Shown here in pieces: positions 38,831 to 47,584 of a stretch of DNA of 64,000 nt (the first letter of the stretch is position 1; each line of letters begins with the position of its first letter). Location: NCBI RefSeq assembly GCF_031082405.1, contig NZ_JAVHJU010000034.1:62001-126000 (forward strand), in the 5' to 3' direction. This DNA is from Amycolatopsis sp. A133 (GTDB lineage Bacteria; Actinomycetota; Actinomycetes; Mycobacteriales; Pseudonocardiaceae). The notes beneath the pieces were generated by a model, which worked only from the letters and a program-made list of their open reading frames with translations, made no database searches and was not told the origin of the DNA. The translations under genes and the position numbers were made by a program.

Positions 38831-40996
38831 TCAGGGGGAGGAGTAGGGGACGAGCAGTCCCGGGGGCGCGAACAGCGGGTAGGTGACGAGCACGCCGTCG
38901 GCCGTGCGGACGACCGAAGCGGGGCGGAAGAGGTCGCGCTGCCCGGTGTAGAACGCGGTGACGCCGGTTTCGCCGCCGGTCAGCAGCACACGGCGGCGCG
39001 GCTGCCGGGCAGCGTCCTCGCCGGCGACTTCGGGGAAGGCGGCGACCCGCACCGGCTGGACGGCCGCGAGCGCGGCGATCGTCGCGATGAGCCGCGGATC
39101 GGCGCAGCCCTCTTGGAGGACGGCGGCGGCTTCCGGGGTCAGGGTGATCCGGGCCGAGGCGGTCAGGGCTGCGCCGGCGTGGGCCCGGGCGGGTGTCTCC
39201 GGCGGTGCGGCCGGGTCGGCCGGGGGCAGCCCGAGCCGCCAGACGGTGACCCGGATATCGCCGTCGCCGAACACCGCGGTCGCGCCCGCGCCGGTGAAAG
39301 CGGCGTCGAGGGCCGGGAAGCGCTTCCGGAGCCCGGTTTCGCCGGTCCCGAAGACGGCCCACTCGGCGGCCGGGCAGGTGACGGCGCACGCGGCGGGCGC
39401 GGCGAGCAGGCCGGTCGGCCAGCCGGTGTTCGCGAGTTCGGCCCAGGCGGCCTCGTCGACCAGCAGCCGGGACCCGGAAGCATTGGCACGCAACCATTCC
39501 CGCGCGGCAGCGAGCGGCCCGCCCCGGTCGGCGGCCGGCTGCAGCGCGGGATACCCGAAGCCCCAGCTGACGGCGACGGTTGCGGCGAGGGTGACCCCGG
39601 CGAGGGCGAGCAGGAGGCGGTGACGGCGGGGTGGACGGCCGTGGTGGGCAACGGTGGACGCTTGAGTGAGGTGGCCCTGGTCCGCGCGGTGCGCGGTTGT
39701 GGGTGGTGGGGCGGCGGTTGGGGTGACTTCGGCCTGTGGGGGCCGGAACCCCCGGCGGGCTGGAGTGGGTTGCGGGGTGGCGGCCTGCGGGGCCCGGGCC
39801 AGGCGGCCGGTGATCCACTGGCGTGCCGGAGTGGGCTGCGGGGGCCGGCCCTCCCACGCGGACCCGCCTCGGTGATCCTCGCGGTGCGCGGCCACGGGCT
39901 GCGGCGGGGGAGGCGGGGCAACGTCGGCCGATGCGGCCCGCGCCAGGCGGCCGCCCGTGCCTCCGCTGCGCACCGAACTGAACGACCGGCTCCGGTCCCC
40001 CCACGCGAACCGCGCCCGACGCCCCGCATCCCCGAAGCCGCCCGGCCACCACCGCCGCCCCGCTGCCTGCGCGATCCCCGCCACCAGCAGCGGCGTCACC
40101 GGCACCAGCAGCGCGAACACCGCCGTGTCCGGTACCCCCGGCACGAGCAAAGCCGCGGCGAGCAGCAGTCCCGACACCGCGAACGGCCGCACCGCCCGCA
40201 CGCCGAGTGCCGCCACCAAGGCGACCGCCGACAACACGATCCACGCCGGGTCGAGCGCGGCCCAGTCCGCCGCCGACGGGCGGCCCGCCGCCGCGAGGTG
40301 GGGGCGGAGCAGCGCGGCCGCCGGGCCGAACGCGATGCCCAGGCCGAGGTTCAGCAGCACCGCCACCAGTGCCGCGCGGGCCGGGGCGCGGCGCGCCAGC
40401 AGCCAGCCGGCCGCCGGCAGGAAGAACAGCGCCAGCGGTGAAGTCAGCACCGCCGCCAGCAAGCAGACCGCCGCCACGATGTCGTGGCGGATGCGGGCTC
40501 GCGGGCGGGTGATCAGCACCAGCGCCCCCAGCACCCACAGCGCCGCCAGGTGCTCCACGACGACCAGCCGCTGCACGCCGAGAGCCAACGGGGAGGCCGC
40601 GAGGAGCAGCACCGCCGCCGTGGACGCCCAGCGCGTCAGGCCAAGGCGGCGGGCCAGCACCCACAGCAGCACCGCGCCCGCGACCGCGGCGAGGAGCACG
40701 GTTTCGCGGACCGCGGCCAGTGCCGTCGCCGAGCGGCCGAACGCGTCCGAGACCATCGTGGCCGCCGCGAGCTGCAGCCAGCCGAACGGGCTGACCCCGG
40801 CGCCGCCCGCGTCGGCGAACGACGTCAGGTGGGCGAGCGCGTGGACGTGGGCGACCGTGGCGGCCTCCGCGGGCAGCGCCGGGGCGGGGGCGGCCAGGTA
40901 GAGCACGCGCAGCCCGCCGGCCAGTGCCAGCAGCGCCAGCACGATGTCGAGCGACAGCAACCGGTGTGCTGCGGAGACCGGGCTGCGCGGGGCCAT
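38831..40996 (-). CDS. Large membrane protein, glycosyltransferase-39-like topology
   Basis: 721 residues. The N-terminal half (about 1-320) is a run of hydrophobic helices with a long loop after the first, as in GT-C dolichyl-phosphate sugar transferases. A Pro/Ala/Arg-rich linker of about 130 residues follows, then one more helix and a soluble domain (from about 470) that would lie outside. The classic acidic Asp/Glu pair after helix 1 is not clear. ATG 40996 (MAPRSPVSAAHRL) was chosen because upstream codons lack membrane-protein character. Function unknown. Confidence 0.75.
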   Translation of the reverse strand: MAPRSPVSAAHRLLSLDIVLALLALAGGLRVLYLAAPAPALPAEAATVAHVHALAHLTSFADAGGAGVSPFGWLQLAAATMVSDAFGRSATALAAVRETVLLAAVAGAVLLWVLARRLGLTRWASTAAVLLLAASPLALGVQRLVVVEHLAALWVLGALVLITRPRARIRHDIVAAVCLLAAVLTSPLALFFLPAAGWLLARRAPARAALVAVLLNLGLGIAFGPAAALLRPHLAAAGRPSAADWAALDPAWIVLSAVALVAALGVRAVRPFAVSGLLLAAALLVPGVPDTAVFALLVPVTPLLVAGIAQAAGRRWWPGGFGDAGRRARFAWGDRSRSFSSVRSGGTGGRLARAASADVAPPPPPQPVAAHREDHRGGSAWEGRPPQPTPARQWITGRLARAPQAATPQPTPARRGFRPPQAEVTPTAAPPPTTAHRADQGHLTQASTVAHHGRPPRRHRLLLALAGVTLAATVAVSWGFGYPALQPAADRGGPLAAAREWLRANASGSRLLVDEAAWAELANTGWPTGLLAAPAACAVTCPAAEWAVFGTGETGLRKRFPALDAAFTGAGATAVFGDGDIRVTVWRLGLPPADPAAPPETPARAHAGAALTASARITLTPEAAAVLQEGCADPRLIATIAALAAVQPVRVAAFPEVAGEDAARQPRRRVLLTGGETGVTAFYTGQRDLFRPASVVRTADGVLVTYPLFAPPGLLVPYSSP

Positions 40997-41085
40997 TGCA
41001 CGGACTGTAGCGGTTCGCGCCGCCCCGGCCGGTCCGGGACCACGTCCGCGAGCGCAGTGACCCGAGATCCGTTGCCGGGCAAAGA

Positions 41086-41871
41086 TTATTTCCGACTGTC
41101 CGGAGTGGAGCCCGGCAGCGTCCGGGTCAACGCGAGCGCGACCGTCCGGACGGCCGGGGCGACCCGTTCGGTCCGCATCCGGTTGGCCCAGCCGGAGATC
41201 GACACCGCCGCCACCGCGACGCCGCGCGAGTCCAGCAGCGGGCTGGCCGCGCACACCACGCCGACGCCGGATTCCTCGCGCTCCAAGGCGATCCCGTCTT
41301 CCCGGACGCGGGTGAGCTGGCGGCGGAGCAGGCCGGGCGCGGTGATCGTCCGCGCGCTCATCCGCGGCAATCCGGCGTCGATCACCTGGTTCACCACGGA
41401 TTCCGGGGAGAACGCGAGGATCGCCTTGCCGACGCCGGTGGCGTGCGCGGGGAACCGGCCGCCGATGCGCGACGGCAGCGTCGGCGCGTCCGGCCCGCGC
41501 AGCACGTCGAGGTACACGACTTCGGTGCCTTCGAGGATCGCGAGGTGGACGGTGTTGCGCGTGGCCTCGCGGAGGTCGGCCAGGTACGGCCGGGCCGCCT
41601 CGACCAGCCCGCGGCGCGGCGAGGCCAGCTGGCCGATTTCGAACAGGCGCAGCCCGAGCCGCACCGCGCCGGCGTCGCGTTCGAGCAGCCCGGTTTCCAC
41701 CAGGTGCCCGACGAGCCGGTGCACGGTCGTCTTCGCCAGGCCGGTCCGGCGGGCCAGCTCGGAGACGCCGATGGTGTCGTCACCCGGCCGGAAGGCTTCC
41801 AGCAGCGCGGCGAGCCGGGCTGCGACGAGGCCGTCGCCGCTCGCGCCGTCGTTCCGCCCAGCGGTACGCAT
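41086..41871 (-). CDS. IclR-family regulator
   Basis: 261 residues: N-terminal winged helix (AALLEAFRPGDDTIGVSELARRTGLAKTTVHRLVGHLVETGLLER) and C-terminal effector-binding domain (HLAILEGTEVVYLDVL, AHATGVGKAILAF, GVVCAASPLLDSRGVAVAAVSISG). IclR proteins usually control aromatic or organic acid catabolism. The target is not evident; the adjacent TetR gene is on the same strand. Start set at ATG 41871 (MRTAGRND). Confidence 0.92.
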   Translation of the reverse strand: MRTAGRNDGASGDGLVAARLAALLEAFRPGDDTIGVSELARRTGLAKTTVHRLVGHLVETGLLERDAGAVRLGLRLFEIGQLASPRRGLVEAARPYLADLREATRNTVHLAILEGTEVVYLDVLRGPDAPTLPSRIGGRFPAHATGVGKAILAFSPESVVNQVIDAGLPRMSARTITAPGLLRRQLTRVREDGIALEREESGVGVVCAASPLLDSRGVAVAAVSISGWANRMRTERVAPAVRTVALALTRTLPGSTPDSRK

Positions 41872-41927
41872 GGGTTGAGTGTGCCCGATCCGCCGCGCGA
41901 CTGTCACGGGGTCGGCAAGGAGGTGGG

Positions 41928-42518
41928 TCAGTGGCCGTCGGCGCCGAGGACGAGTTTCACGCAGTGCGCGACGAGCCGCTCGCGCGAAACCTTCAGCGAC
42001 CCGTCGAGGTAGGCGATGAAGACGTTGCTCAGCGCGCCGACCAGCCCGACGGCGACCATCCGGCGTTCGGTCTCGTCGCCGTGGGACAGCTGCTCGCCGA
42101 CGAGCGCGGCGAACACCGGCAGCAGATGCAGGCCGCGGCGGGTCAGCGCGGGGTCGGTGAGCGGGGCGAGCAGCAGGATCCGGCCCTTGCGGGGGTCGTC
42201 GACGATCAGTTCGACGAACGCGCGCACGGCGTTCTCCGCCCGCAGGACGGGGGTGGGGGCGTCCCGCACCGCGTCGACGAGCGCCTGCCGCGCTTCTTCG
42301 CCGACGTGCTCGTACACCGCCGCGACCAGCTCTTCGCGGTCGGCGAAGCTCTCGTAGAAGTAGCGCTCGGTCAGCTTGGCGTGCCGGCACACCGCGCGGA
42401 CGCTCGTCCCGGCCGAGCCTTCGGTGCCCAGCAGCGCGAGGCCGGCGGCCACCAGCTGCCCCCGCCGCAGCGCCTTCCGGTCGTCCAGCGTCGTGCCCGC
42501 CCAGGTCCGGCCCGGCAT
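41928..42518 (-). CDS. TetR-family regulator of the MpaB/LLM operon
   Basis: 196 residues with an N-terminal DNA-binding domain (GTSVRAVCRHAKLTERYFYESFADREEL). ATG 42518 has AAGGAG 5 bases before it. The start of the divergent oxygenase gene is 86 bases away, and a perfect 10+10 inverted repeat lies between them. That makes it a probable autorepressor that also controls the 42605 and 43532 genes. Confidence 0.92.
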   Translation of the reverse strand: MPGRTWAGTTLDDRKALRRGQLVAAGLALLGTEGSAGTSVRAVCRHAKLTERYFYESFADREELVAAVYEHVGEEARQALVDAVRDAPTPVLRAENAVRAFVELIVDDPRKGRILLLAPLTDPALTRRGLHLLPVFAALVGEQLSHGDETERRMVAVGLVGALSNVFIAYLDGSLKVSRERLVAHCVKLVLGADGH

Positions 42519-42541
42519 CACAGCTCCTTGGTTGACTACAT

Positions 42542-42569
42542 CTGTTGTCAGATCCTAGCCTGACAACAG
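42542..42569. promoter_or_regulatory. TetR operator: perfect 10-bp inverted repeat
   Basis: CTGTTGTCAG (42542-42551), 8-base spacer, CTGACAACAG (42560-42569). It lies in the divergent promoter between the TetR gene and the MpaB-like oxygenase. Size and symmetry fit a TetR dimer-pair site. Confidence 0.85.
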
Positions 42570-42604
42570 CCGTGGTCAGTTCAAGACTCGACGAGGAGCC
42601 GCCG

Positions 42605-43522
42605 ATGACCGCCGAGCCGCTGGGGCCCGACTCGCTGACGTGGAAGTACTTCGGCGACTGGCGTGGCCTGCTGATCGGCCTGTGGGCCGGGTCGATGCAG
42701 AACATGCACCCGGGCCTCGGCGCCGGCGTCGAGCAGCACTCGCGGTTCTTCGAAGAACGCTGGCAGCGGCTGTTCCGCTCGCTCTACCCGATCGGCGGGG
42801 TGGTCTACGACGGCCCGCGCGCCCACGCGACCGCCCTCGAAGTCCGCGGCTACCACGACCGCATCAAGGGCGTCGACGCGCAGGGGCGGCGCTACCACGC
42901 CCTCGACCCGGACACGTACTACTGGGCGCACGCGACCTTCTTCGTCAGCACGATCCTCATCGCCGACCACTTCACGGGCGGGATCGGCGAAGCGGAGAAG
43001 CGGCAGCTGTTCGACGAGCACGTCCAGTGGTGGCGGATGTACGGCATGACCCTGCGGCCGGTGCCGGCGAGCTGGGAGGACTTCCAGCGCTACTGGAAGC
43101 ACATGTGCACCGAAGTCCTCGAGGACAACAAGGCCACCCGGGACGTCCTGGACATCCGCGGGCTCGGCAAGCCGCCGTTCCTGCCCTGGCTGCCGGACGC
43201 GCTGTGGCGGCCGGTCCAGCGGGTGATCGCCCGCAACTTCGCCTGGCTCACGATCGGCCTCTACGACCGCGAGGTGCGCGACCTGCTCGGCTTCCGCTGG
43301 ACCGAGCGTGACGCGCGGCGCCACCGCCGCTTCGGGAAGCTGGTCGACGCCGTCTTCAAGCTCGTGCCGCACGACCGCCGCTACCACCCGCGGGCGCGGG
43401 CCGGCTGGCGCCGCGAGCGCGGAGAGGTGGCTGTGGACGCGCCCTTGGCCGAGACTCCACGCAGGAACCTGCCGCCGCTGTCCGAGCGGGGCAAGCCCGA
43501 GCACTACGCGCCGAACGTCTAG
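42605..43522 (+). CDS. MpaB/DUF2236-family oxygenase-like protein
   Basis: 305 residues. It has the DUF2236 pattern: an early PRAHATALEVRGYHDRIKG, then RYHALDPDTYYWAHATFF and conserved His residues that bind heme in relatives such as rubber oxygenase Lcp and MpaB. ATG 42605 has GGAG 8 bases upstream. It is followed 9 bases later by an F420-type LLM oxidoreductase, so the two probably act on one substrate (lipid or terpenoid-like), under the divergent TetR. The substrate is unknown. Confidence 0.87.
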   Translation: MTAEPLGPDSLTWKYFGDWRGLLIGLWAGSMQNMHPGLGAGVEQHSRFFEERWQRLFRSLYPIGGVVYDGPRAHATALEVRGYHDRIKGVDAQGRRYHALDPDTYYWAHATFFVSTILIADHFTGGIGEAEKRQLFDEHVQWWRMYGMTLRPVPASWEDFQRYWKHMCTEVLEDNKATRDVLDIRGLGKPPFLPWLPDALWRPVQRVIARNFAWLTIGLYDREVRDLLGFRWTERDARRHRRFGKLVDAVFKLVPHDRRYHPRARAGWRRERGEVAVDAPLAETPRRNLPPLSERGKPEHYAPNV

Positions 43523-43531
43523 GAGGCTTTC

Positions 43532-44557
43532 GTGAAGCTGGGATTCCACGTCGGGTACTGGCAGAGCGGCCCGACCCCGGGTGCGCTGGAAGCCGTCCTC
43601 AAGGCCGAGGAGCTCGGCTTCGACTCGGTGTGGACGGCGGAGGCCTACGGCTCGGACGCGTTCACGCCGCTGGCCTGGTACGGCGCCTCCACCAGCCGGA
43701 TCCGGCTCGGCACCAACATCGTCCAGATGGCCGCGCGGACCCCGACGGCGACGGCGATGAGCGCCATGACCCTCGACCACCTTTCCGGCGGCCGGATGGT
43801 GCTCGGGCTCGGCGCGTCCGGCCCGCAGGTCGTCGAGGGCTGGTACGGCCAGCCGTACCCGAAGCCCCTCGCCAGGACGCGCGAGTACGTGAACATCGTC
43901 CGGCAGGTGATCGCCCGCGAGGCGCCGGTGACCCTGGACGGCGACCACTTCCAGCTGCCGTTCAAGGGCGGCACCGGGCTCGGCAAGCCGCTGAAGCCGA
44001 CGGTGCACCCGCTGCGCACGGAGATCCCGATCCACCTGGCGGCGGAGGGCCCCAAGAACGTGGCACTGGCGGCCGAGATCGGCGACGGCTGGCTGCCGCT
44101 GTTCTTCTCGCCCAAGAGCAACGACTTCTACAAGGCCGCGCTCGAGGAAGGCTTCTCGCGGCCGGGCGCGCGGCACACCTTCGACACCTTCGAGGTGCCG
44201 TGCTCGCTGCCGGTGATCGTGCACGACGACGTCGAAGAGGCGGCGAGCTGGATCAAGCCGTCGCTGGCGTTGTACATCGGCGGGATGGGCGCGAAGAGCG
44301 TCAACTTCCACCACGACGTGTACGCGCGGCTGGGCTACGGCGACGTCGCCGACAAGGTCCAGGAGCTCTACCTCGCCGGCCGCAAGGAAGAGGCGGCCGC
44401 GGCGATCCCGACGTCCCTCGTGGAGGACACGTCCCTGATCGGGCCGCCGGCGAAGATCCGCGACGAGCTGCAGGCCTGGGAGGAGACCGTGGTGACCCAG
44501 CTGCTGCTGCGCGGTGACGCCGCGACGCTGGAGAAGATCGCCCGCGTGCTCGGCTGA
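43532..44557 (+). CDS. LLM-class F420-dependent oxidoreductase
   Basis: 341-residue TIM-barrel flavin-type enzyme. It has the family motifs GFDSVWTAEAYGSDAFTPLAWYGASTSRIRLGTNI, MTLDHLSGGRMVLGLGASGPQVVEGWYG and a C-terminal segment with PVIVHDDVEEA. GTG 43532 follows AGGAGG. The sequence resembles mycobacterial F420-dependent LLM proteins rather than FMN-dependent SsuD. Operon partner of the MpaB-like protein. Confidence 0.9.
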   Translation: MKLGFHVGYWQSGPTPGALEAVLKAEELGFDSVWTAEAYGSDAFTPLAWYGASTSRIRLGTNIVQMAARTPTATAMSAMTLDHLSGGRMVLGLGASGPQVVEGWYGQPYPKPLARTREYVNIVRQVIAREAPVTLDGDHFQLPFKGGTGLGKPLKPTVHPLRTEIPIHLAAEGPKNVALAAEIGDGWLPLFFSPKSNDFYKAALEEGFSRPGARHTFDTFEVPCSLPVIVHDDVEEAASWIKPSLALYIGGMGAKSVNFHHDVYARLGYGDVADKVQELYLAGRKEEAAAAIPTSLVEDTSLIGPPAKIRDELQAWEETVVTQLLLRGDAATLEKIARVLG

Positions 44558-44571
44558 CCGGCGGGCCGCCC

Positions 44572-44777
44572 GTGGCCTTCGCCGGCGAACCACGGCGCAG
44601 CTACGAAGACGACCACCCCGGTTCGCTGGTCCAAGTCCAGGTCACCGAGTTCGGCAACATCCCCGACGGCGGCGGGCACCGGTTCGTCGGCCGCGCCCGG
44701 CTGCACTTCTGCGATCACCGCCGACCTCGCAGCTCAACCGGTGGCAAGCCACCCATCGCTCCGCGCGCTCGGCGCGC
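44572..44777 (+). pseudogene. Possible gene remnant
   Basis: After a GTG, about 47 codons read like real protein (SYEDDHPGSLVQVQVTEFGNIPDGGGHRFVGRARLHFC). Then the frame turns into Arg/Ser/Pro-rich shadow antisense to the SDR gene, with no nearby stop. It may be the head of a deleted gene or a chance frame. I recognise no family. Confidence 0.3.
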
Positions 44778-45518
44778 TCAGCCCTGCCGGGTGGGGCGGA
44801 TGGTGAGGTCGCCGATCTCGACGTCGTCCGGCTGCTCGATGGCGAACGCGATCGCCCGTGCCACGGCCTCGGGGCTGATGCCGAGCGCCGCCATCGCCTG
44901 CTGGGCCTGCTCGCGCTGCGCGGGGTCCTCGACGTAGTCGACCAGCTCGGTGCGCACATACCCCGGCGAGATGGAGGTCGTGCGCAGGACACCGTCGGTC
45001 GACTCCTGCCGCAACGCCTCCAGCAGCGTGCGCACGGCGTTCTTGGTCCCCGCGTAGACGGCCTGGGTCGGGACGATCTTCAGCCCCGACGTCGAGACGG
45101 TCGTGACGAAGTGCCCGCGGCCCTGCGCGCGGAACACCGGCAGCGCGGCGGCGATCCCGTGGAGCACCCCGCGGAGGTTGACGTCGATCATCGCGTCCCA
45201 GTCGTCGAGGTCGAGGGTGCTCACCGGGGCGATCCGGGCGACGCCGGCGTTGGCCACCAGGACGTCGAGGCGGCCGAAGCGATCGACCGCGAGGGCGACG
45301 AGCCGCTCGAGGTCGGCCCGCCGGGTCACGTCGACCTTCAGCAGCTCCGCGCGGCCGCCGTCGTCGCGGATCTTCCGGGCGAGCACTTCCAGCCGGTCGG
45401 TGCGCCGGGCGCCCAGCACGACGGCCGCGCCGCGGCTCGCCAGCTCCACGGCCGTCGCTTCGCCGATCCCGCTGCTCGCGCCCGTGATCGCGACGACCTT
45501 GTCCAGCCCGTTCGTCAT
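44778..45518 (-). CDS. Short-chain dehydrogenase/reductase
   Basis: 246-residue NAD(P)-dependent oxidoreductase. It has TGASSGIG near the N-terminus, NAG, the catalytic Ser in TVSTSGL and the YAGTK motif (YxxxK). ATG 45518 follows AGGAG. The closest type is the YdfG/serine 3-dehydrogenase-like group, but the substrate is unknown. It faces a broken TetR gene across an inverted repeat at 45543-45571, which suggests that its repressor has been lost. Confidence 0.92.
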   Translation of the reverse strand: MTNGLDKVVAITGASSGIGEATAVELASRGAAVVLGARRTDRLEVLARKIRDDGGRAELLKVDVTRRADLERLVALAVDRFGRLDVLVANAGVARIAPVSTLDLDDWDAMIDVNLRGVLHGIAAALPVFRAQGRGHFVTTVSTSGLKIVPTQAVYAGTKNAVRTLLEALRQESTDGVLRTTSISPGYVRTELVDYVEDPAQREQAQQAMAALGISPEAVARAIAFAIEQPDDVEIGDLTIRPTRQG

Positions 45519-45542
45519 GGCACTCCTCGCTAAACTGACAAC

Positions 45543-45571
45543 TGTCCGGTTGGCTCCCACCGTACCGGACA
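45543..45571. promoter_or_regulatory. Inverted repeat (probable TetR operator)
   Basis: TGTCCGGT (45543-45550), 13-base spacer, ACCGGACA (45564-45571), exact 8-base arms. It lies 25 bases before the SDR start and 32 bases before the TetR pseudogene start. Confidence 0.65.
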
Positions 45572-45602
45572 CTTGTCCACTTAAGCGAGGAGCGGGTCTC
45601 GC

Positions 45603-46152
45603 GTGAGTGCCGTTCGGACGCCGTCGCCAACCGCGACCGGATCGACGAGGCCGCACGGGCGGAGCTGAGCGAGTCCAACGGCGCGGCCGATGAGCTGAAA
45701 CTGCACCGGGTCGCCAATGCCGCCGGGGTCGGGCAGGGCACGCTCTACCGGCACTTCCCGACGCGCGAGCACCTGCCGGCGGAGGTGTACCGGACCGAGC
45801 TGGGCCAGCTCGTCGGCACCGTGGCGCCCGCTGCTGGCGGAACACTCCCCGCTGAACGCGCCGGCCCGCTGGCTGGACCGGCTGATCGAGTACGCGCGCG
45901 TCGAACGCGGCGTCATGGCGGCGATCGAGGTGCCGGCTTGGCAGGACCTCCACTCCGGTCAGCACCACCGGCTCGACGAGGCGCTCGAAACGCTGCTGGA
46001 CAGGGGAAAGGCCGCCGGGGAGATCCGCGCCGGCGTCGACGGTGCCGACGTCATCCTGCTCCTCGGGGCCGCTGTCACGGATCCCCGAAGCCGGCTGGGA
46101 CGAGCGGGCGCCCCGGATCGTGGCGGTGATCATCGACGGCCTTCGCGCCTAG
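45603..46152 (+). pseudogene. TetR-family regulator broken by frameshifts
   Basis: A TetR protein can be read only by switching frames. The DNA-binding part (ANRDRIDEAARAELS, LHRVANAAGVGQGTLYRHFPTREHL) is in one frame to about 45825. The ligand-domain part (PLLAEHSPLNAPARW, RLIEYARVERGVMAA, ALETLLDRGKAAGEI) is in a second frame to about 46080. The tail (EAGWDERAPRIVAVIIDGLRA then TAG) is in a third. No start codon is in the first frame, so the beginning may be damaged too. Either a decayed repressor of the divergent SDR gene or several sequencing errors. Confidence 0.8.
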
Positions 46153-46270
46153 CAGGCCCCTGTCGTGGCCTTGGTCACGACGATGGCACGATTCCCCTCG
46201 ACCACGACCGGGTGCCTGCCGAGATCGAATACTCATGGCCTGCACCCGGTACGCATCCGAGGAGGACCTG

Positions 46271-47584
46271 TTGGCGACGTTGTCCGGCCGGACGAGGTTC
46301 CGCTATTCGCTCGGCTCGTTCGTCACCGGGTCCTTCGGCACGGTTCCCGGCCTGGTGCTGGTGAAGTACCTGACCGACACGATGGCCGTGCCCGCCGGCT
46401 GGGCCGCCGCGATCGTGTTCGTGCCCAAGGCCTGGGACGTGCTGTTCAACCCGGTCGCCGGGCGGATGTCCGACGCCGACCTGCTCAAGACCGGCAGCAG
46501 GCGGCGGTTCCTGCTCGTCGGCGGCATCGGCGTGGCGATCCTGTTCGCGGCGATGTTCGCCCACCCCGGGTTCGGTGACCCGCTGCCGGACGCGCTCTAC
46601 GTGGCGGTCATGTTCGCCGCCTGCGCCACGGCGTACGCGCTGTTCCAGGTGCCGTTCAACGCGCTGCCGGCCGAGCTGACCGAGTCGGCGACCGAGCGCA
46701 CGAAGCTCACCAGCGTCCGCATCGGCGTGCTCGCCGTGACGATCCTGGTCTGCGGGGGCGGCGCGCCCGCGATCAGCGCCGGGATCGGCGGTGTCGCGGG
46801 CTACCGCGTGATGGCCGTCGTCATCGGGCTGATCGTGCTGGCCGCGACGCTGCTGGTCTACTTCGGCCTCAAGGACGCGCCGGTCGGCTCGCTGCGGCCG
46901 AACACCGTGAACCTGAAGGAGCTGGTGCGCACGCTGGCGGCGTGGCGGCCGTTCCGCTGGCTGCTCGGCACGTACTTCATCCAGGCGCTCGGGATCGGCA
47001 CGGTGCTCGCCGCGATCCCGTTCTTCGCCCAGCGCATCCTCGGCAGCGAGGGCTACGGCACGATCCTGTTCGTCATCTTCGTCGGCCCGGCGCTGGTCAC
47101 CATGCCGCTGTGGCCGCGGCTGGGCGACCGGGTGGGCAAGCTCAACGGCTTCCGCCTGGCGACGGCGGTGTTCGCGATCGGGCTGCTGGGTCTCGTGTTC
47201 GCCCAGTCGATCCCGCTGGTCGTCTCGTTCGTCTTCGTGGCGCTGTGCGGGGTCGGCTACGCCGGGATCTCGGTGTTCCCGCTGGCCATCCTGCCCGACC
47301 TGATCACGGCCGAGGAGGAGCGCACCGGCGAGACCCGCGCCGGGATCGCGGCGGGCGTGTGGACCGCGGGGGAGACCCTCGGGCTGGCCTTCGGCGGCGG
47401 GCTCTGGGCGCTCATCCTGGCGTTCGGCGGGTACGTGTCCAGCACGGACGCCACGGCGACGCAGCCGCACAGCGCGATCGTGGCGATCCTCGTCGGGGCG
47501 TCGATCGTGCCCGGCGTGCTGATCGCGCTGGCCCTGCCGCTGCTGCGGCGCAAGGTGCTGGAGCCGCGCCATGAACCCGTCTGA
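46271..47584 (+). CDS. MFS transporter, sugar:cation symporter (GPH)-like
   Basis: 437-residue, 12-helix carrier. It has GPH-like features: an early YSLGSFVTGSFGTVPGLVLVKYLTD, then WDVLFNPVAGRMSDADLLKTGSRRRFLLVGG. TTG 46271 is chosen because GGAGG lies 5 bases before it; ATG 46235 in the same frame has no good ribosome site. The end overlaps the PLP-lyase gene by 14 bases, so it probably imports a substrate or exports a product of that enzyme. Substrate not identifiable. Confidence 0.85.
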   Translation: MATLSGRTRFRYSLGSFVTGSFGTVPGLVLVKYLTDTMAVPAGWAAAIVFVPKAWDVLFNPVAGRMSDADLLKTGSRRRFLLVGGIGVAILFAAMFAHPGFGDPLPDALYVAVMFAACATAYALFQVPFNALPAELTESATERTKLTSVRIGVLAVTILVCGGGAPAISAGIGGVAGYRVMAVVIGLIVLAATLLVYFGLKDAPVGSLRPNTVNLKELVRTLAAWRPFRWLLGTYFIQALGIGTVLAAIPFFAQRILGSEGYGTILFVIFVGPALVTMPLWPRLGDRVGKLNGFRLATAVFAIGLLGLVFAQSIPLVVSFVFVALCGVGYAGISVFPLAILPDLITAEEERTGETRAGIAAGVWTAGETLGLAFGGGLWALILAFGGYVSSTDATATQPHSAIVAILVGASIVPGVLIALALPLLRRKVLEPRHEPV

